NCBI RefSeq assembly: GCF_021228125.1
Contig: NZ_JAJQQS010000014.1
Location: forward strand, 184,627-248,626
Length of the DNA stretch: 64,000 bases
Source of the DNA: Streptomyces albireticuli
GTDB lineage: Bacteria > Actinomycetota > Actinomycetes > Streptomycetales > Streptomycetaceae
Direction: 5' to 3'
Position 1 is the first letter of the stretch, and each line of letters begins with the position of its first letter. Below, one piece after another: positions 26,262 through 34,018 of this stretch. The position numbers were made by a program, and so were the translations under genes. The notes below the pieces were generated by a model. The model did no database searches. It worked only from the letters and a program-made list of their open reading frames with translations, and had not been told where the DNA came from.

Positions 26262-27245
26262 GTGTCCGCATCCGTTCCACCGCGCACGTCACTTCTTCCG
26301 CCGGGGGCTCCGCTGAGCCGGCGTACCGCGCTGCGCGCGACCGCGGCGGCGACGGTCACCGGCGCCACGGCCGCCGCCGTCGCCCCCGCCGAAGCGGCCG
26401 GTGTCGCCGTTCCCGTCCCGGACACCCGAACGGCCCCGGCCGGCGGCGGGCCGGCCCCGGAGGCCGCGCGCGGTCTCCGGGTGATGTCCTTCAACCTCCG
26501 CTACGCCTCCGAGACCGGTCCGCACCCCTGGTCGGAGCGCCGCCCCGTCATGCGCCGCCTGCTGCGCCGCGAACGCCCGCACCTGCTGGGCACCCAGGAG
26601 GGTCTGCACGGTCAGCTGCGCGACCTCGCCGAGGACCTCGGGCCCCGCTACGGATGCGTCGGGCTCGGCCGGTTGGGCGGCAGTCACGACGAGTTCGCGG
26701 CCGTGCTCTACGACACCGAGCGGCTCGTCCCCGAGGAGTACGACCACTTCTGGCTGTCCGGCACCCCCTCCCTTATCGGCTCGGCCACCTGGGGCAACAC
26801 GGTGGTGCGCATGGCGACGTGGGTCCGCTTCACCGACCGGCGCACGGGATCCGGGTTCTACGCCCTCAACACCCATCTCGACCACGCCCACCAGTACGCC
26901 CGGGAGCGCTCCGCGGCCCTGGTCACCGAACGGCTGCGGGCCCTGGACCCGGCCCTGCCCCGCGTCGTGACGGGCGACTTCAACGTGCCCGCCCACCGCA
27001 ATCCCGTGTACGACGCCATGCTCGACCACGGCTCGCTGGCCGACACCTGGGACGCCGCGGCCGAACGCGGCCCGCAGTACGCCACGTTCCACGGCTACCG
27101 CCCGCTCGTCCCCGGCGGCGACCGCATCGACTGGATCCTCGCCTCTCCGTCGGTGCGCGTGTCCAGGGCGGACATCAACACCTTCTCCGAGCAGGGCCGT
27201 TTCCCCAGTGACCACCTGCCGGTGCAGGCGCTGCTGGAACCGTGA
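26262..27245 (+). CDS. Tat-exported endonuclease/exonuclease/phosphatase family protein
   Basis: 327 residues. A twin-arginine signal (LSRRTALRATAAATVTGAT) with an AEA-type cleavage region at about residues 40-47. The mature part has the EEP-fold motifs: MSFNLRYAS, a catalytic Glu in LLGTQEG, NTHLDH, GDFNV and, near the C-terminus, SDHLPV. Members hydrolyse phosphodiesters (nucleases, sphingomyelinases, inositol phosphatases); the substrate here is unknown. GTG at 26262. Likely monocistronic, ending near an inverted repeat. Confidence 0.87.
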   Translation: MSASVPPRTSLLPPGAPLSRRTALRATAAATVTGATAAAVAPAEAAGVAVPVPDTRTAPAGGGPAPEAARGLRVMSFNLRYASETGPHPWSERRPVMRRLLRRERPHLLGTQEGLHGQLRDLAEDLGPRYGCVGLGRLGGSHDEFAAVLYDTERLVPEEYDHFWLSGTPSLIGSATWGNTVVRMATWVRFTDRRTGSGFYALNTHLDHAHQYARERSAALVTERLRALDPALPRVVTGDFNVPAHRNPVYDAMLDHGSLADTWDAAAERGPQYATFHGYRPLVPGGDRIDWILASPSVRVSRADINTFSEQGRFPSDHLPVQALLEP

Positions 27246-28124
27246 CCGAGGCGCGCCGGCCGCCGGCGCCGGTCCGGACCGCCTTCCGCGCCCCTTCGCG
27301 TCGCCTTCGGGTATCCGCCCGGCTCCCATCTGATGATCGAAGGGCGACGCCGGGCGCGCAGGACGCGGGTCGACCGTCCAGAACCGGCCTCCGGCGGCCG
27401 GAACGCGCCCGTCCGCCGGACGCCTCTCCCCCGCCGCCGAACCCCACGTCACCGCCGCCCTGACGCCCGTACCGCGCTCCCGGCCCGGTACGGCGACCGG
27501 CCGCCACCGACACGGACGCGAGCCCTCCGTGGGCCGATTGCGCGAAAGCCGGAGCCGGCGTGGTGGGCCGCGCGTCTACGCGGCGCCCGGGAACCGGCGC
27601 GCTCCCCCTGTTCCCGCCCTCTTCACGCCCGCCGGGCCCGTTCCCGCGACGCCCCGCGGGGCCACGGCGATGTCCTGAACCCGCCCTGGCGTCCCGCGGC
27701 CTTCCGTGGAACGAACGGCTTCCGGGGGCGCGCGACGCGCCACCGGCGCTCCGGCCGGAAAGCACCGTCCCGGTGCCGCGTGATCGCCCGGCGGCGTGGC
27801 GGAGAACCGTGGCACGGACGGCTCTGGCCATGGGTTCGCCTTCCCATCGGTACGGAGGCGAAGGTTCACCTTCGGAGAGGAATGTGCCGGTCCGGGGGCT
27901 GCCGGACACGACCGGCCCGCCCGGCCCCGCCGCCGGGGCCGGGGCCGGCACCACCGCCCCGCGCACCCGGCAAGGGTCGTTTCCGGTTGCCCGCCGGTCG
28001 TGCGGCCCGGCCCGCGCGCTCCCCGCGCACGGCTGGAAACGGCACTTCCCGCCCTGCCGCAACGTCGTGAAACTCAAGCGTCGTAAGCACGGGACACCAG
28101 CCCGATCAAGAGAGGTGTGTGTCA
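27246..28124. other. 879-bp region without a recognisable gene
   Basis: Open frames exist on both strands but have random Pro/Arg/Gly-rich composition and no family features. The last 60 bases are more AT-rich and end in GAGAGG, the ribosome site of the Cys-rich peptide gene, so the region probably holds its promoter and a long 5' leader. An inverted repeat near 27300-27349 may end the preceding gene. Confidence 0.55.
27299..27349 (+). terminator. Possible terminator after the EEP-family gene
   Basis: CGTCGCCTTCG pairs with CGAAGGGCGACG with one bulged base and a loop of 28 bases. It lies about 55 bases after the stop. The long loop makes termination uncertain. Confidence 0.4.
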
Positions 28125-28322
28125 ATGTACGAAAGGCTCACGGCACTGGGCAGTCGCCTTCTCGGTAAGTTCGTTCCCGAGATCGACGCGGCCGCGGCGG
28201 AGATCCTGGCCTGCCGCAACTACGGGGCCTGCTGGCAATGCGCCGGCAAGTGCGGCTACAACGCGCCCTGTTACGCGTGCTGCAACTCGTCCGGCTGCCC
28301 GACGGTCATCTGTCACTGCTGA
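28125..28322 (+). CDS. Cysteine-rich ribosomal peptide precursor, 65 residues
   Basis: The first 29 residues are Cys-free and amphipathic (MYERLTALGSRLLGKFVPEI, then an Ala-rich DAAAAEILA) and look like a leader. The remaining 36 contain ten cysteines, at 30, 36, 39, 43, 49, 52, 53, 58, 63 and 65, with small and aromatic residues between them, ending CHC. Ten is enough for five disulfides. ATG at 28125 with GAGAGG 9 bases upstream. It heads an operon of redox, export and protease genes. It is not a typical signal peptide, so the leader is probably recognised by the dedicated ABC exporter or protease. I do not recognise the family; other modifications cannot be excluded. Confidence 0.8.
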   Translation: MYERLTALGSRLLGKFVPEIDAAAAEILACRNYGACWQCAGKCGYNAPCYACCNSSGCPTVICHC

Positions 28323-28341
28323 CCCGGCACGGCAAGGCGCA

Positions 28342-28359
28342 GGACGGTACGAACCGTCC
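28342..28359 (+). terminator. Hairpin after the peptide gene
   Basis: GGACGGT, a 4-base loop, then ACCGTCC: a perfect 7-bp stem 20 bases after the precursor stop, without a T run. It may partly terminate transcription or stabilise the upstream mRNA so that precursor exceeds enzyme, a common arrangement for peptide precursors. Confidence 0.6.
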
Positions 28360-28536
28360 GAACGGCCGACCGGGGGCGCCGCCCCCCACCGGACACGGGT
28401 CGTGGCACGGCTCCTTCCCGCCCGACCCCCCGCTCCGGGACCGGACCCCCGGTCGGCGCGCGCGGCCCGTCCCCGGCGGTCCGCGCGACCGCACCGCTCA
28501 CCCGCCCCGCACCGCCCGCAGAAGGAGGAATTCCAG

Positions 28537-29103
28537 GTGGGTTATCTGGCACTCGGGATCCGCTGTCTGATCGGAGCGGTGTTCCTCGCCTCCGCCGTCA
28601 GCAAGGTGGGCGGGCGAGGGGCGTTCGGCCGCTTCGTGTCCTCGGTGCGCGACCTGAGGCTCGTCCCGCCGCGTTCGGCCGCCCCGGTGGCGCTGTGCGT
28701 GGTGGCCGCCGAGGCCGCCGTCTGCCTGCTGCTCGCGGCGCCCGGACCGGGTGCCGTCGCGGTGGCGGGCTTCGCGGTGGCGGGTGTGCTGCTGGGCGGC
28801 TTCGCGGCCGCCGTCACGCTGTCCGTACGGCGGGGGGTACGGACCCCCTGCCGGTGTTTCGGCGCGTCGACGAGGCCGCTCGGCCTCAGGCACGTCGTCC
28901 GGAACCTCGCTCTCACGGCCGCGGCGAGCGCCGGCGCGGCCGCCGTGCTCGTATCCGGCGCCGTCCGCCCGGACGCCCCGGGCGGTGTGGTCGTGGCGGT
29001 CACCGGCGGCCTGCTCCTGGGCGGGCTGGTGGTGACCCTCGACGACATCCTCGACCTGTTCCGGCCCGTCGGCCCGGCACCGGGCCTCGCCCGCGGCCGG
29101 TGA
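28537..29103 (+). CDS. MauE/DoxX-like redox membrane protein
   Basis: 188 residues, four or so membrane helices (about 5-22, 48-68, 72-98, 115-150). The motif TPCRCFG (Cys105, Cys107) after the third helix is the MauE signature. MauE-type proteins pass electrons across the membrane to periplasmic or extracellular disulfide enzymes during maturation of Cys-rich proteins. GTG at 28537 has GGAGG 9 bases ahead. It is the first enzyme gene after the Cys-rich peptide and precedes a TlpA-type thioredoxin, the usual partner. Role here: controlling the oxidation state of the peptide's cysteines (inferred). Confidence 0.85.
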   Translation: MGYLALGIRCLIGAVFLASAVSKVGGRGAFGRFVSSVRDLRLVPPRSAAPVALCVVAAEAAVCLLLAAPGPGAVAVAGFAVAGVLLGGFAAAVTLSVRRGVRTPCRCFGASTRPLGLRHVVRNLALTAAASAGAAAVLVSGAVRPDAPGGVVVAVTGGLLLGGLVVTLDDILDLFRPVGPAPGLARGR

Positions 29104-29179
29104 CCGCGCACGGACACGACGACCGAGGCCCCGCACCCCGGACGGCCTCGGAAAATGGACCCCAGAGGAGAGGACTCCG

Positions 29180-29731
29180 ATGCCCGTCCTGATCGCGGCG
29201 GTGGTACTGGTGGGATCGCTCTGCACGCTCGACCTGCTGCTCACGCTCGGTGTGGTCAAGCGGCTGCGGGAGCACACCGAACTGCTGGCCAAGGTGTCCG
29301 AGAACATGCCGGGCATGCCGCCCGTCATCGGTGTCGGCGAGGAGGTCGGCGAGTTCACGGCCGTCGGCGTCGACGGCGAGGCGCTGACCCGTGAATCGCT
29401 GCGCGGGGACACCCTGGTGGCGTTCTTCTCGCCCAACTGCGAACCCTGCCACGAGATGCTGCCGCGCTTCGTGGCGTACGCCCGGGCCAGGAGCGGCGAC
29501 CGGGAGCGGGCGCTGGCCGTGGTGGTCGGCGCCGCCGACCTGGCCGCGGAGCAGGTCGAGGCCCTCCGCCCGGTGGCGCGGGTCGTCGTCGAGGGCAGCG
29601 ACACCGCCCTGACCACCGCGTTCCGGATCAAGGGCTTCCCCACGGTGCTCAGGGTCGCCCAGGACGGCCACGGCCACGCCGTGGTCGCGCAGAACAGGGT
29701 GAACCTGGACTCCCCCGCCGTCGCGGCATGA
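29180..29731 (+). CDS. Membrane-anchored TlpA-type thioredoxin
   Basis: 183 residues. One N-terminal membrane anchor (LIAAVVLVGSLCTLDLLLTL) then a thioredoxin domain outside the membrane with the active site FFSPNCEPC (Cys87, Cys90). GFPTVLRV near residue 155 contains the conserved cis-proline. TlpA-type proteins oxidise, reduce or isomerise disulfides using electrons from MauE/CcdA-like partners. ATG at 29180 with GGAGAGGA upstream; stop overlaps the ABC exporter start (ATGA). It is the best candidate for folding the ten-cysteine peptide. Confidence 0.88.
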   Translation: MPVLIAAVVLVGSLCTLDLLLTLGVVKRLREHTELLAKVSENMPGMPPVIGVGEEVGEFTAVGVDGEALTRESLRGDTLVAFFSPNCEPCHEMLPRFVAYARARSGDRERALAVVVGAADLAAEQVEALRPVARVVVEGSDTALTTAFRIKGFPTVLRVAQDGHGHAVVAQNRVNLDSPAVAA

Positions 29732-31716
29732 GCGAGCGGGACCACGGCGGGCCCGGACCCGGGGGACCCGCGCCGCGCCCCGCCGGCCGGGGTGCGGACG
29801 AGGCCGACCGGGAGCCCGTGGGCTCCGCCGGCCCCGCGGCCGTGCTGCGCCGGACCGCCGCGGCCGCCGCCCTGGTGGCCCGCGCGGCGCCCGGCGCGCT
29901 GGCCCTCCATCTCGCGCTCACCCTGGCGGTGGGCGCGCTCCCCGTGGTCACGGCCTGGCTGACCAAGCTGCTGCTGGACGCCCTGGCCACCGGCGCCCCC
30001 TCGGGCCGGGTGATCGGCCTGGGGGCGGGACTCGCCGCGTCCGGGGTGGTCCTCGGGGTGGTGCCCCAGATCGGCCAGTACCTGCGCGCGGAGCTGGACC
30101 GGAAGGTGGGGCTGCTGGCGGAGGACCGGCTGTACACGGCGGTGGAGGGCTTCGCGGGCCTGGGCCGGTTCGAGAACCCCCTCTTCCTCGACCGGCTGCG
30201 GCTGGCGCAGGGCGCCGGTGGCGGCAGCCCCAACCAGGCCGTCGACGGAGCCGTGGGCATCGCCCGGGCCGCCCTCACCATCGGCGGGTTCCTCGGGTCG
30301 CTGGCCCTGCTCAGCCCGTTGATGACCGGGCTGGTGCTGGCGGCCGCGGTGCCCACCCTGCTGTCCGAGATCGCGATGGCCCGGCGGAAGGCGCGGACCC
30401 TCTGGGAGGTCGGGCCGGTCGAGCGCAGGCAGATGTTCTACGGCGAGCTGCTGTCCAGCGTGGAGGCGGCCAAGGAGATCCGGCTCTTCGGCATCGGCGC
30501 CTTCCTGCGCGGCCGGATGCTCGCGGACCGGCGGACCGCCGACGCCGCGAAACGGGCGGTGGACCTGCGGGAGGCGTGGATCCAGTCGGGACTCGGGCTG
30601 CTGGCCGCGGGCGTGTCCGGCGGCGGGCTGCTGTGGGCGGTGGGCGCCGCGCGCTCCGGGGCGCTGTCACCCGGCGACGTCGTGATGTTCGTGGCCGCGG
30701 TGGCCGGGACGCAGGGCGCGCTGGCCGGTCTGGCGGGCGAGGTGGCCCGCGCCCACCGGGCGCTGCTGATGTTCGACCACTACCTCGCGGTGGAGCGGGC
30801 CGGGCCCGACCTGCCCGTGCCCGTACGGCCCGTGCCGCTGCCGGCCCTGGACCGGGGCATCGAGCTGCGCGACGTCTGGTTCCGGTACTCGCCCGAGCAC
30901 CCCTGGGTGCTGCGGGGGGCGAGTCTGCGCATCCGGCACGGCGAGGTGCTGGCGCTGGTCGGGCTGAACGGCGCGGGCAAGTCCACGCTGGTCAAGCTGG
31001 TCTGCCGGTTCTACGACCCGGACCGCGGGGAGATCCTCTGGGACGGCGTGGACATCCGCGCGGTCGACGTGGCGGAGCTGCGGCGGCGGATCGGCGCGGT
31101 GTTCCAGGACTACATGCACTACGACATGACGGCCGCGGAGAACATCGCCCTCGGCGATCTGACGGCCCTCGGCGACCGCCCCCGGGTGCGGGCGGCGGCG
31201 GAGCGCGCCGGGATACACGCCAGGCTGGCCGGCCTGCCCCACGGGTACGACACGCTGCTGTCGCGGAGGTTCTTCATGGAGTCCGACAAGGACGACCCGG
31301 AGACCGGTGTGGTGCTCTCCGGCGGTCAGCGGCAGCGGCTCGCGCTCGCCCGCGCGTTCCTCCGGGACCGGCGGGACCTGATGATCCTCGACGAGCCCTC
31401 GGCGGGCCTCGACGCCGAGGCGGAGCACGAGATCCACACGGCGCTGCGGCGGCACCGCGCCGGGCGGACGAGCCTGCTCATCTCGCACCGTCTCGGTGCG
31501 GTGCGCGACGCCGACGTCATCGCCGTACTGGAGGACGGGCGCGTCGTGGAGCGGGGCCCGCACGCCGAGCTGATCGGGTCCGGCGGGCGGTACGCGCGGC
31601 TGTTCGCCCTCCAGGCGGCGGGGTACCGCGCGGAGCCCGGGGGCGAGGACGGGCCCCCGTTCACCGGGGAGTCCCCGGTGGGCCGGGGACACCCGACGGC
31701 CGGAGGTGCCAGGTGA
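29728..31716 (+). CDS. ABC exporter (fused membrane and ATPase domains)
   Basis: 662 residues. A Pro/Gly-rich cytoplasmic start, six membrane helices to about residue 350, then an ATPase domain with GLNGAGKST (Walker A), LSGGQRQRLALAR (signature), LMILDEPSAG (Walker B) and a switch His in LLISHRLG. All catalytic motifs are intact, so a homodimeric exporter is likely. There is no N-terminal C39 peptidase domain, so it cannot trim a leader itself. ATG overlaps the TlpA stop and its own stop overlaps the S26 protease start. Proposed cargo: the Cys-rich peptide. Confidence 0.88.
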   Translation: MSERDHGGPGPGGPAPRPAGRGADEADREPVGSAGPAAVLRRTAAAAALVARAAPGALALHLALTLAVGALPVVTAWLTKLLLDALATGAPSGRVIGLGAGLAASGVVLGVVPQIGQYLRAELDRKVGLLAEDRLYTAVEGFAGLGRFENPLFLDRLRLAQGAGGGSPNQAVDGAVGIARAALTIGGFLGSLALLSPLMTGLVLAAAVPTLLSEIAMARRKARTLWEVGPVERRQMFYGELLSSVEAAKEIRLFGIGAFLRGRMLADRRTADAAKRAVDLREAWIQSGLGLLAAGVSGGGLLWAVGAARSGALSPGDVVMFVAAVAGTQGALAGLAGEVARAHRALLMFDHYLAVERAGPDLPVPVRPVPLPALDRGIELRDVWFRYSPEHPWVLRGASLRIRHGEVLALVGLNGAGKSTLVKLVCRFYDPDRGEILWDGVDIRAVDVAELRRRIGAVFQDYMHYDMTAAENIALGDLTALGDRPRVRAAAERAGIHARLAGLPHGYDTLLSRRFFMESDKDDPETGVVLSGGQRQRLALARAFLRDRRDLMILDEPSAGLDAEAEHEIHTALRRHRAGRTSLLISHRLGAVRDADVIAVLEDGRVVERGPHAELIGSGGRYARLFALQAAGYRAEPGGEDGPPFTGESPVGRGHPTAGGAR

Positions 31717-32210
31717 CCGCGGAGCTCGCCTGGTGGACGGCGCTGGGCTGCGCGGCCGTCGTCGCGGCCGTGCTGGGACTGGTCGTCCTGCTCTCCCTGG
31801 CGCGCGGTCTGGTCGTGGTCACCGTGCGCGGGGCGAGCATGGCGCCGGCGTTCCGGGACGGCGACAGGGTCCTGGTGCGGCGCGGCCCGCGGCCGGCGGT
31901 GGGCCAGGTGGTGGTGGCGGAGCGGCCGGCCGGCGGTGGTACGTGGGACGGCCCGCCGGTGCGGTCCGCGGCCGGTGCCGCCGAGGTGCGCGGCCGGGAG
32001 TGGCTGATCAAGCGGGTGGCCGCGGTGGCCGGCGACCCGGTGCCGCGCGACCGGGTCCGGTCCCTGGCGGAGGTGCCCGAGGAGCGGGTACCGGCGGGCC
32101 GCGTCGTCCTGCTGGGAGACAATCGGAAGGTCAGCTTCGATTCCGGGGAGGTGGGGTACTTCCCGGCCGACCGGGTGCTGGGCACGGTGCTGCGCCGGCA
32201 TACGCCCTGA
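31713..32210 (+). CDS. S26-family signal-peptidase-like protease
   Basis: 165 residues. One N-terminal membrane anchor, then the type I signal peptidase motifs: GASMAPAF with nucleophile Ser42, IKRVAAVAGD with general base Lys100, and LLGDNRKVSFDSGEVGYF. It is short and lacks the large second domain of housekeeping signal peptidases, pointing to a dedicated substrate. GTG at 31713 overlaps the exporter stop; GGAGG is 7 bases ahead. It is the last gene of the peptide operon, followed at once by a terminator. Likely role: removing the peptide leader on the outer face of the membrane. Confidence 0.85.
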   Translation: MTAELAWWTALGCAAVVAAVLGLVVLLSLARGLVVVTVRGASMAPAFRDGDRVLVRRGPRPAVGQVVVAERPAGGGTWDGPPVRSAAGAAEVRGREWLIKRVAAVAGDPVPRDRVRSLAEVPEERVPAGRVVLLGDNRKVSFDSGEVGYFPADRVLGTVLRRHTP

Positions 32211-32211
32211 C

Positions 32212-32235
32212 GAAGAAATGCCTTTGCGTTTCTTC
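32212..32235 (+). terminator. Terminator of the Cys-rich peptide operon
   Basis: GAAGAAATGC, loop CTTT, GCGTTTCTTC: a 10-bp stem with one G-T pair, starting two bases after the S26 stop and unusually AT-rich for this genome. It separates the operon from the downstream methyltransferase gene. Confidence 0.75.
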
Positions 32236-32258
32236 CTCTCCGCCGTAAAGATCCAGGT

Positions 32259-33020
32259 ATGTCACGTACTTTCGACGAACTCGTGGCCGAGGCGGAAGCC
32301 GCCCCGGTGGAGGGCTGGGACTTCTCCTGGCTGACGGGCCGGGCCACCGAGCAGCGGCCGTCGTGGGGCTATCAGCGCACGATGAGCGAGCACCTGGCCC
32401 GCGCGTCGGCCGCCCTCGACATCCAGACCGGCGGCGGGGAGGTCCTCGCCGGCGCGGCGAAGCTGCCCCCGCTGATGGTGGCCACGGAGTCCTGGCCGCC
32501 CAATGTCGCCAAGGCGACCCGGCTGCTGCACCCGCTGGGAGCGGTCGTGGTGGCCGACCCCGACGAGCCGCCGCTGCCGTTCGGCGACGAGGCGTTCGAC
32601 CTGGTGACGAGCCGTCACCCGGCGACCGTGTGGTGGGCGGAGATCGCCCGTGTCCTGCGGCCCGGCGGCACCTATCTGGCCCAGCACGTCGGCCCGGCCA
32701 GCGTCTTCGAGCTCGTCGAGTACTTCCTCGGGCCGCAGAGCGAGGAGGTCCGCCGCAGGCGCCACCCCGACGACGAGTGCCGGGACGCCGAGGCCGCCGG
32801 CCTCACCATCGCCGACCTGCGGTTCGAGCGGCTGCGGACGGAGTTCTCCGACATCGGCGCGGTGGTCTACTTCCTGCGCAAGGTGATCTGGATGGTGCCG
32901 GGGTTCACCGTCGACGGGTACCGCGACCGGCTCCGGGAACTGCACGAGAGGATCGGGCGCGAGGGTCCGTTCGTCGCCCACTCGACCCGCTTCCTCGTCG
33001 AGGCCCGCAAGCCCGCCTGA
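32259..33020 (+). CDS. Class I SAM-dependent methyltransferase
   Basis: 253 residues. A Rossmann-type methyltransferase with a GGGEVLA motif I (lacking the usual acidic start), an acidic motif II region ending VVVADPDEPPLPFGDEAFD and the post-motif RVLRPGGTYLAQHVG. The acceptor is unknown. ATG at 32259 with a weak ribosome site. A terminator lies on each side, so it is an independent unit and probably not part of the peptide pathway, though a role there cannot be excluded. Confidence 0.82.
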   Translation: MSRTFDELVAEAEAAPVEGWDFSWLTGRATEQRPSWGYQRTMSEHLARASAALDIQTGGGEVLAGAAKLPPLMVATESWPPNVAKATRLLHPLGAVVVADPDEPPLPFGDEAFDLVTSRHPATVWWAEIARVLRPGGTYLAQHVGPASVFELVEYFLGPQSEEVRRRRHPDDECRDAEAAGLTIADLRFERLRTEFSDIGAVVYFLRKVIWMVPGFTVDGYRDRLRELHERIGREGPFVAHSTRFLVEARKPA

Positions 33021-33060
33021 CCTCGGGGCGGCACCCGGAACGGGGCCCCGGACCCCGAGG
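33021..33060 (+). terminator. Terminator of the methyltransferase gene
   Basis: CCTCGGGG and CCCCGAGG form a perfect 8-bp stem directly after the stop, enclosing a 24-base GC-rich loop that itself contains GGGGCCCC. Confidence 0.6.
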
Positions 33061-33080
33061 CAACAGGAACATCAACTTCC

Positions 33081-33124
33081 CTGTCATCCCCAGGAGTTGA
33101 CAACGCGCACGGGAAGGATGACAG
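33081..33124 (+). promoter_or_regulatory. Promoter framed by a 9-bp inverted repeat
   Basis: CTGTCATCC (33081-33089) and GGATGACAG (33116-33124) are exact reverse complements. Between them lies TTGACA (33097-33102), a perfect -35 box, with the right arm about where a -10 would be. It may be an operator for the unrecognised three-gene unit starting at 33152. Confidence 0.5.
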
Positions 33125-33151
33125 TGCGCTGAAGCGACCGGGGGATGTCGG

Positions 33152-33991
33152 ATGGCCGAGGACGACGGCGACGCGCCGATACGCTGGGACAGCACGGCAC
33201 GTGGGGGCGCGGGCGGCTGGGTGACCGCGTCCGGCGGCACCTCGCGGGCCGGGCCGCGGGCAGGGACCGGGCGCGGGGCGCCTCCGGGGCCGGACACCGG
33301 GGGTGGCGGATTCTCCGTGCGGCCGAGGGTTCTCCTGTTCGCGGTCGGCGGTGCCCTGGTACTCGCCGCGGCCGTCCTGCTCGTCGCCGGGTTCCTCTTC
33401 TCCGGTTCCACCGGAGACGCCGGCCCGGCCGACGCGGCGACCGGCGGCCACACCTCCGCCGGACCGCCGGCCTCACCCGCCGCACCCGGCGGCGAACCGT
33501 CCCGGGCGCCGACCTCGCCCTCGGCCCCGTCCGGCGCGGCCGACACCCAGGCCGCCGCCCTCGACGCGCTGCTGACGAGGAGCGCGGCGGACCGCGAGAA
33601 GGTCACCGCCGCGGTGTCCGCCGTCGACTCCTGTGCCTCCCCCGCCTCCGTCGCCGCGGCGGAAGAGGCCCTGGACGCCGCGGCGATCCGCCGTGACGGC
33701 CTGGTCTCCGACCTCTCCCGGCTCCCGCTGGACGCCCTCCCGGACGCCCGGTCCGCCGCGGCGGACCTCCGCGCGGCCTGGCGGCACTCGGCGGACGCCG
33801 ACCGGGCGTTCGCCCGCTGGGCCGCCGATGCCGCCGGCTGCTCGCCCGGTGACGTCCCGCGCGGGTCCGCCTTCACCCGGGCCGCCGGCAGCAGCGAGCT
33901 CGCCACCGCGGCCAAGAAGGAATTCCTGCGGAAGTGGACGCCGATCGCCACGCGGTACGGACTGCCGGCCCGTGACGACACCCGGATCTGA
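33152..33991 (+). CDS. Hypothetical membrane-anchored protein
   Basis: 279 residues; family not recognised. About 60 disordered Gly/Ala/Pro residues, one membrane helix (VLLFAVGGALVLAAAVLLVA), a Ser/Pro/Ala-rich linker outside the membrane (about 85-130) and a helical C-terminal domain with two Cys that could pair (VDSCASPAS and DAAGCSPGD). ATG at 33152 with GGGGGA 6 bases ahead. It lies 27 bases from the next gene and is likely co-transcribed with it. Confidence 0.75.
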   Translation: MAEDDGDAPIRWDSTARGGAGGWVTASGGTSRAGPRAGTGRGAPPGPDTGGGGFSVRPRVLLFAVGGALVLAAAVLLVAGFLFSGSTGDAGPADAATGGHTSAGPPASPAAPGGEPSRAPTSPSAPSGAADTQAAALDALLTRSAADREKVTAAVSAVDSCASPASVAAAEEALDAAAIRRDGLVSDLSRLPLDALPDARSAAADLRAAWRHSADADRAFARWAADAAGCSPGDVPRGSAFTRAAGSSELATAAKKEFLRKWTPIATRYGLPARDDTRI

Positions 33992-34018
33992 CGACCCGAC
34001 GGAAGGGCCCGCGCCACG

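Noticed and set aside
27333..28168. Overlapping frames of 70-245 codons on both strands in the 27.2-28.1 kb gap
   Set aside because: Pro/Arg-rich composition, no ribosome sites in front of plausible starts, no recognisable domains.
28125..28322. The Cys-rich peptide as a lanthipeptide, lasso or thiopeptide precursor
   Set aside because: No matching modifying enzymes (lanthionine synthetase, lasso cyclase, cyclodehydratase) in the operon or nearby.
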